35,399 bases of DNA from Candidatus Galloscillospira stercoripullorum (GTDB taxonomy: Bacteria; Bacillota; Clostridia; Oscillospirales; Oscillospiraceae). Positions 1 through 7,147 of this stretch are shown piece after piece. The stretch's first letter is position 1; each line of letters begins with the position of its first letter. The stretch lies in the NCBI GenBank assembly GCA_018715695.1, contig DVLB01000029.1:1-35399 (forward strand), read 5' to 3'. The position numbers and the translations under genes were made by a program. Below the pieces are notes generated by a model, which worked only from the letters and a program-made list of their open reading frames with translations, did not search any database and was not told the DNA's origin.

Positions 1-125
1 GCTTTGACGCGGCCCCCATGCTGGCCTACGTCATCATCATCGGCATCATCGGTATTACTCTTGAAAAAATCATCAAATTCTTGGAAAGGAAGCTGACGGG
101 ATGGCAGGAGAAGAGAGAAATCTGA
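1..125 (+). CDS. ABC transporter permease, C-terminal fragment
   Basis: This is the last ~40 codons of a gene that begins before the window; the open frame starts at base 3. The visible part is a hydrophobic stretch rich in Ile, Val and Gly followed by a basic tail (FLERKLTGWQEKREI) and a TGA stop. That matches the end of the last transmembrane helix and the cytoplasmic tail of BPD_transp_1 permeases of the SsuC/TauC type. The stop lies 25 bases inside the next gene, an ATPase of the matching family, so the two are probably translationally coupled. The assignment rests mainly on this neighbour; the fragment alone would not identify the family. Confidence 0.7.
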   Translation, partial: FDAAPMLAYVIIIGIIGITLEKIIKFLERKLTGWQEKREI

Positions 126-961
126 TCGTCAAGATCGATAACGTCCGCAAGGTATACAATACCCGCAACGGCGAGATGGTAGCCATGAACGGGGTGGACC
201 TGGACATCTATGAGAACGAATTTATCTGCGTGGTAGGCCCCTCCGGCTGCGGTAAGTCTACCCTGCTCAACATCATCGCCGGCCTTGAGAATTACGACAG
301 CGGCACCGTGACCATGAGCGGCGCACCTGTGGTGGGCCCCGGCCCCGACCGAGGCGTCATCTTCCAGCAGTACGCTCTCTTCCCCTGGATGACGGTGAAG
401 AAGAACATCGAGTACGGCATGAAGTACAAGAAGGTCCTGCGCCCGGCAGGGGAGATCGACCCCAAGACCAACGCCCCCCGTCAGAAAGGCGAGTACACCA
501 AGCTCACCAAGGAAGAGAAGCGAGCCCTGAGCGAGAAGTACATCAAGATGGTCAACCTCCAGGGCTTTGAGAATGCCTATCCCAAGCAGCTCTCCGGCGG
601 CATGAAGCAGCGGGTGGCCATCGCCCGTGGCTACGCCGTGGCCCCCGACGTGCTGCTCATGGACGAGCCCTTCGGCGCCCTGGACGCTCAGACCCGGGCC
701 CAGCTCCAGGAGGACCTGCTCGTCACCTGGCAGGAGGAGAAGAAGACCTGCTTCTTCATTACCCATGACGTGGAGGAGGCGGTGCTCCTGGCCACCAAGA
801 TCGTCATCATGAGCGCCCGCCCCGGCAAGGTCATGGAGATTGTGGACGTGAACCTGCCCTATCCCCGCAACCAGGCCACCAAGCTGCTGCCCGAGTTCGT
901 GGAGATGAAGAACCGCATCTGGAACACCGTGTATCAGATGTATCTGGAAGTGCGGAAATAA
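101..961 (+). CDS. NitT/TauT-type ABC transporter ATP-binding protein
   Basis: ATPase subunit that would power import of a small anion (nitrate, sulfonate, taurine or similar) through the upstream permease. Seen in the 286-residue product: Walker A GPSGCGKST at 46-54, Q-loop near Q89-Q90, signature LSGGMKQ at 164-170, Walker B LLMDEP at 185-190, D-loop ALD, and switch His222 in THDVEEA. The GMKQRVAIARG context is typical of the SsuB/TauB group. An extra charged Lys/Glu-rich segment of roughly 30 residues (about 111-141) sits between the Q-loop and the signature, longer than usual for SsuB. The gene overlaps the permease end and is followed by the binding protein, giving the order permease, ATPase, binding protein. 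The substrate cannot be read from this subunit. Confidence 0.9.
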   Translation: MAGEERNLIVKIDNVRKVYNTRNGEMVAMNGVDLDIYENEFICVVGPSGCGKSTLLNIIAGLENYDSGTVTMSGAPVVGPGPDRGVIFQQYALFPWMTVKKNIEYGMKYKKVLRPAGEIDPKTNAPRQKGEYTKLTKEEKRALSEKYIKMVNLQGFENAYPKQLSGGMKQRVAIARGYAVAPDVLLMDEPFGALDAQTRAQLQEDLLVTWQEEKKTCFFITHDVEEAVLLATKIVIMSARPGKVMEIVDVNLPYPRNQATKLLPEFVEMKNRIWNTVYQMYLEVRK

Positions 962-966
962 CCGTA

Positions 967-989
967 TTTTACAGGCCTCGCCTGTGAAA
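967..989 (+). other. intercistronic hairpin between ATPase and binding-protein genes
   Basis: Ten-base-pair stem (ACAGGC/GCCTGT core plus four A/T or G/T pairs) with a CTC loop, six bases after the ATPase stop. An A-rich rather than T-rich run follows, so it does not look like a + strand terminator. Inferred role: protection or processing of the downstream binding-protein mRNA, which usually has to be more abundant than the other importer subunits. Confidence 0.35.
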
Positions 990-1018
990 AAAGAAGAATG
1001 AAAAGGAGGATCCCTTCC

Positions 1019-2221
1019 ATGAAAAAGCGCCTGTCTCTGCTGGCCCTCTGCGCGGCCATGCTCATGTCCCTGCTGGTCGGCTGTACCCCCGAGGCCGCCG
1101 ATCCCACTCCCACCGCCGGTGGCAACACCGACGACCCCGGTCAGCCCGAGGTAGAGTGGGCCACTGTCAACGTGGGCATCCACAACAACGCCCCCGGCGC
1201 CTCCCTCTTCGCCACCGCCCTGAAGATGGGCTACTTTGACGAGGAGCACATCACCCCCAACTACACCATCGTCACTGGCGGCGCTGCTGAGATGGCCGCC
1301 ATGCGTACCGAGAATCCTACCCTGGACATCGGCTTCATCGGCGCCGGCGTGGCCTGGAACGCCATGGACGCCAGCGGTGTGCCCATCAGCTTCGTGTTCA
1401 TGGACGATATCTCCAACAACGAGCAGTTCCTGGTCCATGAGAGCCTGGGTCTGACCGAGGAGTCCTCCTGGGAGGACATCTACAACGCCCTCAAGGGACA
1501 GACCGTCTTTGTGGACACCAGCACCACCCCCGGCGGCTGGATGAAGGAGTTTGTCAACCGCGTCAACCTGTACGGCGGCCCCGGCGACACCGAGGTGCCC
1601 GACAATGAGAAGCTCTGGATCGACACCGAGGACAGCTCCTTCCTGGAGTCCTACGTCAACCCCAACCCCACCGCCGATGAGGCCTACAAGGTCTTCTTCT
1701 ACAGCATGAACAACGACACCATCCCCGCCGCCTTCCAGTCCGGCGACGCCAAGATCTGCTGCTGCTACTCCCCCTCCACCACCACCATCCGCAACTCCGG
1801 CGGTGTGAAGGTGGCCACCGCCGCCTCCCACATGCCCGACTACACCTACATCAACACCTGGGTGGCCAACAGCAGCTGGCTGGAGAACAACCCCGACGTG
1901 GCCCAGCGGTTCATCAACGCCCTCATCAAGGCCATGGATTACCGCAGCAGCCACGAGGAGGAGGCCGCCGACATGGCCGAGGAGGTCTGCGAGGCCGCCA
2001 AGGACTCCTTCTACTGCGAGGACTACATCGTGTACAGCGCCCAGGACCTGAGCGACTACATGGATGGCTTTGACGAGGGCACCGGCTACGCCTACGAGCT
2101 CATGAAACTGCTCTATGACGAGAAGGTGGGCAACGTGGAGAGCGGCAACCCCAGAAGCCTGGCCGAGTCCTGCAACTTCTCCTTTATGGAGACCGCCCTG
2201 GAGACCTACCTGGGCAAGTAA
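1019..2221 (+). CDS. ABC transporter substrate-binding lipoprotein (NitT/TauT, SsuA/NMT1-like)
   Basis: Extracellular ligand-binding lipoprotein of the importer encoded just upstream. The chosen ATG lies about nine bases after AAAGGAGGA; an in-frame ATG at 998 has no such site. The 400-residue product starts with a lipoprotein signal: MKKR, a hydrophobic core, and lipobox LLVGC with Cys22 as the lipidated residue, then a Thr/Pro/Gly linker. The mature part begins with VNVGIHNNAPGASLFATALK and continues GYFDEEHI, TGGAAEMAAM and LDIGFIGAG, the pattern of SsuA/TauA/NMT1 periplasmic-binding type 2 folds. A run of three cysteines (KICCCYSP) occurs near residues 243-249, unusual for an exported protein. 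Substrate unknown; the TauE-type exporter downstream makes a sulfonate or similar anion possible. A strong hairpin terminator follows. Confidence 0.85.
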   Translation: MKKRLSLLALCAAMLMSLLVGCTPEAADPTPTAGGNTDDPGQPEVEWATVNVGIHNNAPGASLFATALKMGYFDEEHITPNYTIVTGGAAEMAAMRTENPTLDIGFIGAGVAWNAMDASGVPISFVFMDDISNNEQFLVHESLGLTEESSWEDIYNALKGQTVFVDTSTTPGGWMKEFVNRVNLYGGPGDTEVPDNEKLWIDTEDSSFLESYVNPNPTADEAYKVFFYSMNNDTIPAAFQSGDAKICCCYSPSTTTIRNSGGVKVATAASHMPDYTYINTWVANSSWLENNPDVAQRFINALIKAMDYRSSHEEEAADMAEEVCEAAKDSFYCEDYIVYSAQDLSDYMDGFDEGTGYAYELMKLLYDEKVGNVESGNPRSLAESCNFSFMETALETYLGK

Positions 2222-2246
2222 GGGAACGCCTCCCTCGGTCCACCCG

Positions 2247-2284
2247 CGGCCGGCCCCTGCTGCGCAGCGGGGGCCGGCCGTTTT
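2247..2284 (+). terminator. Rho-independent terminator after the binding-protein gene
   Basis: An 11-bp GC-rich stem (CGGCCGGCCCC with GGGGCCGGCCG), extended inward by four more pairs to a GCGC loop, is followed by TTTT. The T-run is short, so some transcription may read through into the kinase gene, whose start lies only about 45 bases further on. Confidence 0.75.
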
Positions 2285-2329
2285 GCACGCCTGCGTAAGC
2301 GGGCAAGAGAATTGAGAGGAGCTATGAGG

Positions 2330-3250
2330 ATGCGGGACGTGATGTGTGTGGGGATCGGCTGTCTGGACGTACTGGTCCGTGGAGCTGACCTCTCCGCCCC
2401 CTTTCAGGGGGAAGCCAAGAACTGTGACCGGGTGGCCCTGGAAATGGGGGGCGACGCCGTCAACCAGGCGGTGACCCTGCGCCGCCTGGGAGTGGACGCG
2501 GGGCTCATCACCGGCCTGGGCCGGGACGAGGCCGGCACCCTCATTCTGGAGGGTCTCCGGCAGGAGAAGGTGCCCACCGGGGACCTGGTCCTCTCCGGCG
2601 GCCGCACCCGGATCAACGTCATCCTCATCGACTCCGACGGCCAGCGCCACTTCCTCCACGAAGGAGCCCCGGCCTCCGCCAGTCTCTTCGCCCCGCCCGT
2701 GCCCCAGGCCAAAATCATCTCCATCGGCAGCCTGCTGGCCCCGCCCTTCCTCACCCCCGAGGCCATCGAGGACTTCACCGCACGCTGCCGGGAAAGCGGC
2801 GCGCTGGTGTGCGCCGACGTGATGTGCAACGGCCCTCTCTACCCCTTGGAGCGGCTCAGGGGAGGGCTCTCCCACCTGGACTACTTCTTCCCCAATCAGG
2901 AGGAGGCCGCCCTCCTCACCGGGAAAAAGGACCTGGACGCTATGGTGGATGACCTGCTCGCCTGCGGTATAGGCCATGTGGTTATCAAAACTGGCCGCAG
3001 CGGCTGCTACGCGGCCACGCCGTCGGAACGCATGGCCGTTCCGGCAGTCCCTGCCCGGGTCCTGGATACCACCGGGGCAGGGGACAACTTCCTCTCCGGC
3101 TTCCTGTGCGCCCTGCTGGAGGGGCGCGGCCTCTACGATTGCTGCCGCTTTGCCGCCGCCACCGCCGCCCTAGCCATCAGCCAGGTGGGGGCCAGCGGCG
3201 CCGTGGGCAGCAGGGAAGAGGTAGACGCGCTGCTGCGCAAGATCTCATGA
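2330..3250 (+). CDS. PfkB-family carbohydrate kinase
   Basis: Sugar or sugar-like kinase using ATP, ribokinase/PfkB fold. Of the in-frame starts, ATG 2330 sits eight bases after GAGAGGAG; ATG 2324 and TTG 2312 fit less well. The 306-residue product has the N-terminal PfkB signature EMGGDAVNQAVTLRRLG (38-54) and the C-terminal signature DTTGAGDNF (246-254), whose Asp252 is the expected catalytic base with the anion hole GAGD. FFPNQEEAALLTG near 186-198 is the conserved central segment. Specificity within PfkB (fructose, ribose, ketogluconate, sulfofructose and others) cannot be assigned from motifs. An epimerase-like and an aldolase-like gene follow directly, so the product is probably a phosphorylated sugar that is then rearranged and cleaved. 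Confidence 0.88.
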   Translation: MRDVMCVGIGCLDVLVRGADLSAPFQGEAKNCDRVALEMGGDAVNQAVTLRRLGVDAGLITGLGRDEAGTLILEGLRQEKVPTGDLVLSGGRTRINVILIDSDGQRHFLHEGAPASASLFAPPVPQAKIISIGSLLAPPFLTPEAIEDFTARCRESGALVCADVMCNGPLYPLERLRGGLSHLDYFFPNQEEAALLTGKKDLDAMVDDLLACGIGHVVIKTGRSGCYAATPSERMAVPAVPARVLDTTGAGDNFLSGFLCALLEGRGLYDCCRFAAATAALAISQVGASGAVGSREEVDALLRKIS

Positions 3251-3266
3251 AAGGAGGGAAGGAGCC

Positions 3267-3941
3267 GTGATCTACTCCTCCACCCTCATCTGCGGCGACC
3301 TTCTGAACCTGGGGAAGGACGCGGAGCTGCTCCTCTCCGAGGGCTGCTCCACCTTCCACATCGACCTGATGGACGCCCACCTGGTGCCCAACCTCTGCTT
3401 CAACTTCGACCTTATCCGTGCCCTAAAGGACCGCTACCCCTGCACCATCGACGCCCACCTTATGATGGACAACGCCGAGGACTACCTGCCCCGGCTGGCC
3501 CAGGCGGGGGCCGACCTGGCCACCATCCACCTCCAGGGCTCCCTTCAGCCCCGGCGGGCTCTGGAAGAGATCCGCGCTCTGGGCATGAAGGCGGGACTGG
3601 CCCTCTCCCCCGGGGAGGACCTGGACGCAGCGGAGCCCTATCTGGACATTCTCGATCTGCTGCTCATCATGGGGGTAAGACCGGGCTTTTCCGGCCAGTC
3701 CTTCCAGCCCGGCTGCCTGGACACCCTCCGGAGGGCGGACGCGGCCCGCAGGGAGCGCGGCCTTCCCCTGCTTTTGTCGGTGGACGGAGGCATCGACCTG
3801 GAAAACGGCCCCAGGTGCGCCGCTCTGGGGGCGGACATGCTGGTCATGGGAGCTTTCACCTTCTACCGGGGGGGCCTGAGCCGGGAGCGCATTCGGGAAA
3901 CCCGGCAGGTCCTGGACGGCCCGGACGATCCCACATCTTGA
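3267..3941 (+). CDS. ribulose-phosphate 3-epimerase-like protein
   Basis: TIM-barrel epimerase of the Rpe/AlsE family, which inverts C3 of ketose phosphates using a bound metal. The GTG start follows AAGGAGGG. The expected residues are all present: HIDLMDAH (His31, Asp33, Asp36), AHLM (His64), VRPGFSGQSF (138-147) and SVDGG (Asp173). The length of 224 residues is normal. DAHLVPN replaces the usual DGHFVPN, and the N-terminal STLICGDLL resembles allulose-6-phosphate epimerase (AlsE) as much as housekeeping Rpe. The position between a PfkB kinase and a DeoC-like aldolase suggests a dedicated catabolic epimerase rather than the pentose-phosphate enzyme. That is inference; a plain Rpe cannot be excluded. 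Confidence 0.82.
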   Translation: MIYSSTLICGDLLNLGKDAELLLSEGCSTFHIDLMDAHLVPNLCFNFDLIRALKDRYPCTIDAHLMMDNAEDYLPRLAQAGADLATIHLQGSLQPRRALEEIRALGMKAGLALSPGEDLDAAEPYLDILDLLLIMGVRPGFSGQSFQPGCLDTLRRADAARRERGLPLLLSVDGGIDLENGPRCAALGADMLVMGAFTFYRGGLSRERIRETRQVLDGPDDPTS

Positions 3942-3958
3942 CAAAGGGAGGAAAAACC

Positions 3959-4651
3959 ATGAAAATAGATACCATGACGACCCGTCAGCTCGCGTCCTAT
4001 TTCGACTACTCCCTGCTCACCCCTAACTGCCGCCAGGAGGAGTTCGACCGCTTCCTCGCCACCGCCCGGGCGCTGCACCCCTATTCGGTGGCCATCAACG
4101 GCTCCTGGGTGTCCTACGCCGTGGACCAGCTCAAAGACAGCGACGTAAAGGTGGGCTCCACCGCCGGTTTCCCCTTCGGACAGATGTCGGTGGCCACCAA
4201 AGTATCGGAGGCCCGACTGGCCCTGGACGAGGGCGCCGACGAGATCGACTATGTGCTCAACATCAGCCGGCTGCTGGACCACGACTACGACTACATTGCC
4301 CGGGAAATGCGGGAGATGGCCGCGGTGTGCCACGACCACGAGGCGGTATGCAAGGTGATCCTGGAGAACTGTTATCTCACGACCGAGGAGATCCGCGCCG
4401 CGTGTCTCACCGCCGTGGCAGAGGGAATGGACTTTGTCAAAACCTCCACCGGCTTCGGCCCCGGCGGAGCAGAGCTCAAGGACGTGCGGCTCATGAAGGA
4501 AACGGTGGGGATCCTCGCCGGCGTCAAGGCCGCCGGCGCCATGCGCAGCCTCTACAAGACCGCCCAGATGATCGAGGCGGGGGCCACCCGCATTGGCTCG
4601 GCCTTCCTGTCCCAAATCCTGGAGGAGTTCGACCGACGCAATAAAAAATAA
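3959..4651 (+). CDS. DeoC-like class I aldolase, divergent
   Basis: Class I (Schiff-base) aldolase of the DeoC/LacD superfamily. ATG 3959 is chosen because AAAGGGAGG precedes it by about nine bases, giving 230 residues. The catalytic frame is intact: Asp97 in EIDYVLNI, Lys132 in CKVILENC, Schiff-base Lys161 in FVKTSTGFG, and Lys190 in GVKAAG. Several normally conserved substrate-side motifs differ. The usual DHTLLKP is FDYSLLTP; SVCVNP is SVAINGS; the phosphate-binding GGIR is GAMR; the C-terminal GTSSG/GASAG is GSAFLS. These differences argue that deoxyribose 5-phosphate may not be the substrate. It follows the kinase and epimerase genes closely, so it probably cleaves their product. The overall fold is clear, the reaction is not. 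Confidence 0.8.
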   Translation: MKIDTMTTRQLASYFDYSLLTPNCRQEEFDRFLATARALHPYSVAINGSWVSYAVDQLKDSDVKVGSTAGFPFGQMSVATKVSEARLALDEGADEIDYVLNISRLLDHDYDYIAREMREMAAVCHDHEAVCKVILENCYLTTEEIRAACLTAVAEGMDFVKTSTGFGPGGAELKDVRLMKETVGILAGVKAAGAMRSLYKTAQMIEAGATRIGSAFLSQILEEFDRRNKK

Positions 4652-4680
4652 GTCCGGCCCACGCCGGTGAGGAGGAGACC

Positions 4681-5406
4681 ATGGAGACAGTGCTCTTCGT
4701 TGCGGTGGCCCTTCTGGGCAGCTTCGTGCAGACCAGCTGCGGGCTGGGCTTCGCGGTGATCTGCGTCTCTTTCTGGAGCCTAATGCTCCCCCTGGAGACG
4801 GCGGTGGTGCTGGAGCTGCTCACCGGCGTGGTCACCATGCTCTACATGGCCATTCGTCAGTGGCGGCACATCAACTGGAAGCTGCTGCTTTGGCCCACGG
4901 TCTTCTCCTGCTCGGCAAGCCTGGTGGGCGTCTTTGCCCTGTTCCAGCTGGAGATGGATGTGCTCTACATCCTGCTGGGCCTTCTGCTCATGGCCTTGGG
5001 GGTGTTCTTCCTCTTCTTCAGCCAGCGTTCCTCCCTGCATCCCACCACTGCCACCGGCGTGGCGGTGGGGCTCCTCGGCGGCTTCTTCGGGGGGCTGTTC
5101 GGCATCGCCGGGCCACCGGTGGCCGCCTACCTGCTGGCCGCCACCTCCGGCAAGGAGGAGTACTCCGCCACTGTACAGGCCCACTTCGCTATGACCTCTC
5201 TGTTCATGATCCTGGTCCACGCCCTCTCGGGCAACATCACCGTGAACGTGCTGCTCATGGGAGGCACCGGCATTCTGGGCGTGCTGGCCGGTCTGGCCCT
5301 GGGCCTTCTGGTCTATCACAAGCTCTCCAGCCAAGGCCTCAAGAAGCTAGTGGGAGCCTTCCTCATCTGCATGGGTCTTTTTTACCTGCTGCGAAACCTC
5401 TTCTGA
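4681..5406 (+). CDS. TauE/SafE-family membrane anion exporter
   Basis: Integral membrane protein of 241 residues with about seven to eight hydrophobic segments. It belongs to the TauE/SafE (formerly DUF81) family, whose characterised members export sulfite or sulfoacetate. Seen: N-terminal QTSCGLGFAVI, central GLLGGFFGGLFGIAGPPVAAYLL and C-terminal GVLAGLALGLLVYHKLS, the two glycine-rich repeats typical of the family. GAGGAGGAG precedes the ATG. It is the last gene of the block and ends at a bidirectional terminator. Together with the TauABC-like importer it is the main hint that the block handles a sulfonated or otherwise anionic compound. The family also contains uncharacterised transporters, so the transported ion is inferred. 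Confidence 0.85.
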   Translation: METVLFVAVALLGSFVQTSCGLGFAVICVSFWSLMLPLETAVVLELLTGVVTMLYMAIRQWRHINWKLLLWPTVFSCSASLVGVFALFQLEMDVLYILLGLLLMALGVFFLFFSQRSSLHPTTATGVAVGLLGGFFGGLFGIAGPPVAAYLLAATSGKEEYSATVQAHFAMTSLFMILVHALSGNITVNVLLMGGTGILGVLAGLALGLLVYHKLSSQGLKKLVGAFLICMGLFYLLRNLF

Positions 5407-5410
5407 ATAC

Positions 5411-5450
5411 AAAAACGCGGCCCTCCGGCTTTCATGCCGGAGGGCCGCTT
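5411..5450. terminator. bidirectional terminator between convergent genes
   Basis: A perfect 13-bp stem (GCGGCCCTCCGGC with its complement) closes a six-base loop. On the + strand it is followed by TTCTT. On the - strand it is followed by TTTTT, so it serves the - strand HAD gene better. It lies between the stops of the exporter and HAD genes. Confidence 0.85.
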
Positions 5451-5473
5451 CTTATGTGTTCGTTTTCCGCTGC

Positions 5474-6283
5474 TCAGGAGTAGCGCTCATCCAGGATGCC
5501 AATGATCTGGGCAATGCAGCTCTCGTCGCAGGAGCCCACCAGCCGGGGGCCCCAGGCGCGCACCTCGGGGGCACAGCCCGACGGGGCAAAGGGGATGGCG
5601 GACACCGAGAGCATGGGGATATCGTTCTGGTTGTCCCCCACACAGTAGATATGCTCCCGGGAGATGCCCAGCATCTCCGCCAGGCGCAGCACCATGCCCC
5701 CCTTGTTGCTGCCCTTGCAGGTGAGCTCCAGGAGCACGGGGTTTGAGAAAATCACCTCATAGTGCTCCCCCCAGTGCTCCAGCATATAGCTTTGGGCGGG
5801 GAGGAGGATCTCGTGCTCCTGCTGGAGGATGACCTTGCTCCAGGGCTCTGACATCTTGTCGATGGGGCGCTCCACAAAGTCCACCTGGGCCCGGCAGATA
5901 TGGCGCATGGTGACGGCGTTGGGGTTATGGACGTAGATGTCGTCGCCGTGATAGGCCTCAAAGCCCAGAGAGGGGAACACAGAGCACAGCTCCTTCAGGT
6001 CTTCCTTCACCCGGTGGGGCAAAAAGGTCTCGCAGACGTAGCGCCCCGTGCGGAAATCGTAGAGCGCCGCGCCGCCGGAGAGGATCACGGGGGCGTTGCA
6101 GGGCACCTTGGGGGCCTGGGCCTCAAAGGTGCGGTGGGCCCGGCCGGTGGCCACGGTGAAGGTGCCCCCCTGGGCGGTAAAGTACTCGATGGCCTTCACA
6201 TTCTCCGCCGACACGGTCATATCGGTACCGTAAAGGGTGTCGTCATAATCGCTGGCCAGAAGCACGCCGTCAAATTTCCCCAC
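5474..6283 (-). CDS. Cof-type HAD-superfamily phosphatase
   Basis: Soluble hydrolase of the HAD superfamily, subclass IIB (Cof/YidA type), which dephosphorylates sugar phosphates or similar metabolites. Seen: motif I SDYDDTLYGTD with the nucleophile Asp and the general acid two residues on, motif II TGRA, and the C-terminal metal-binding motif GDNQNDIPML. The GTG at 6283, giving MGKFDGVLL, follows GGGGAA and places motif I close to the N-terminus, as usual for the family. An upstream in-frame GTG at 6301 lacks a binding site. Its stop faces the exporter gene across the shared terminator. Substrate unknown; 269 residues is normal. Confidence 0.87.
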   Translation of the reverse strand: MGKFDGVLLASDYDDTLYGTDMTVSAENVKAIEYFTAQGGTFTVATGRAHRTFEAQAPKVPCNAPVILSGGAALYDFRTGRYVCETFLPHRVKEDLKELCSVFPSLGFEAYHGDDIYVHNPNAVTMRHICRAQVDFVERPIDKMSEPWSKVILQQEHEILLPAQSYMLEHWGEHYEVIFSNPVLLELTCKGSNKGGMVLRLAEMLGISREHIYCVGDNQNDIPMLSVSAIPFAPSGCAPEVRAWGPRLVGSCDESCIAQIIGILDERYS

Positions 6284-6316
6284 AGCTTCCCCATTCCTCA
6301 CATCATTAGAAATCTT

Positions 6317-6886
6317 TTAATACTGCTTTTTCATCAGCCGGTCCCGGATCTGGGGCACCGCCTGGAACACACCCAGCACCACCAGGTTCACCACCGTCAC
6401 CAGGGCGATGAACACGCCGTTGGAGAAGGCGGAGTATACCCACGGGTCTACCATAGGCAGGCCCAGGAAGCTCTCAGGCATATACATGTACCACAGAAGG
6501 CCCCCGGACAGCGTCAGAGAGACCCAGCGGCCCAGTCCGGCCACCAGCGTGCCCCACAGCCAGCCCAGCTTCCGCCCGGCGGCGAAACCGCAGAAGAACA
6601 CCAGGGTATAGGCCACCACATAGTCCAGCAGCATGGACTGCCAGGAGATGGCGATGCCGCCGCCCAGGAAATACTGGAGCACGCCGTTGACAAAGCAGCA
6701 GCCCAGGCTCCACTTGGGGCCCCACCGCAGGCAGTAAAGCAGGATGGGCACCATGGACAGGTCGATGGACCCGCCCTGCGGGAAGCGGTAGAAGGGGGGC
6801 AGGAAGTCCAGGATGGTGGCCAGGGCGATCATCAATGCGCCCTCCACCAGGGCCAGGACCGCGCGGTGGGATTTGGTCGTTTGCAT
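6317..6886 (-). CDS. thiT: energy-coupled thiamine transporter S component ThiT
   Basis: Membrane substrate-binding (S) component for thiamine uptake, which works with a shared ECF module encoded elsewhere. ATG 6886 follows GGGAGGAAAC and gives 189 residues; further upstream the frame runs into the riboswitch terminator. Seen: about six hydrophobic segments, the PQGGSIDLSMVPILL motif typical of YuaJ/ThiT, and the aromatic- and glycine-rich central region FVNGVLQYFLGGG. The TPP riboswitch directly upstream supports the thiamine assignment independently. The gene has its own promoter and terminator-based control, so expression should drop when thiamine pyrophosphate is abundant. No thiamine biosynthesis gene lies nearby. 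Confidence 0.93.
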   Translation of the reverse strand: MQTTKSHRAVLALVEGALMIALATILDFLPPFYRFPQGGSIDLSMVPILLYCLRWGPKWSLGCCFVNGVLQYFLGGGIAISWQSMLLDYVVAYTLVFFCGFAAGRKLGWLWGTLVAGLGRWVSLTLSGGLLWYMYMPESFLGLPMVDPWVYSAFSNGVFIALVTVVNLVVLGVFQAVPQIRDRLMKKQY

Positions 6887-6900
6887 AGTCGTTTCCTCCC

Positions 6901-6947
6901 AATAAAATGTACCGCAGCGCCAACCGGATATGGGCGCGGTGCGGTAC
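6901..6947 (-). terminator. riboswitch-controlled terminator of thiT
   Basis: In the thiT leader, GTACCGCA and GCGCC pair with GGCGC and TGCGGTAC around a loop, followed by ATTTTATT. It sits between the TPP aptamer and the thiT ribosome binding site, the expected place for an expression platform that ends transcription when the ligand is bound. The T-run is imperfect and touches the Shine-Dalgarno site, so some control of translation is possible too. Confidence 0.7.
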
Positions 6948-6975
6948 GAGAGACGACTATGGACAGCCACAGGTC

Positions 6976-7080
6976 GAATCCACTTCCTACGCCGGCATTA
7001 CCCGGATCAGGTTCGAGGAACCGGGGAGGGCACTACCTCCCACATCTCAGCCGGACTTGCGTCCAGCGCTCCTGGTATTC
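6976..7080 (-). promoter_or_regulatory. TPP riboswitch (THI element)
   Basis: Reading the - strand, the conserved TPP aptamer segments appear in order: GGCTGAGA, then CCTGATCCGGGTAATGCCGG and CGTAGGAAG. The closing P1 stem forms between GAATaCCA (5' side, one bulged A) and TGGATTC (3' side). A separate hairpin, GGGAGG-TAGTG-CCCTCCC, lies in the variable P3 arm. It is placed between the promoter and thiT. Confidence 0.96.
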
Positions 7081-7103
7081 GGTTTGCTTTGCGGTCGTTC
7101 CTT

Positions 7104-7132
7104 ATATTATCCAAACTTCCGCCCTTTGTCAA
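7104..7132 (-). promoter_or_regulatory. promoter of the thiT riboswitch transcript
   Basis: Consensus -35 TTGACA, 17-base spacer, -10 TAATAT. Transcription would start near 7097, about 17 bases before the aptamer. The -35 lies inside a hairpin (CCGCCCTT-GAC-AAGGGCGG) just after the rluD stop, which may also act as the rluD terminator. Confidence 0.8.
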
Positions 7133-7147
7133 GGGCGGCGCCCCCTC

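Noticed and set aside
26-2977. Open frame of 983 codons on the - strand, opposite the ABC transporter and kinase genes
   Set aside because: It is a mirror of GC-biased third codon positions on the + strand. The product is a low-complexity run of Gly, Val, His and Leu with no domain, and the opposite strand has clear genes with motifs.
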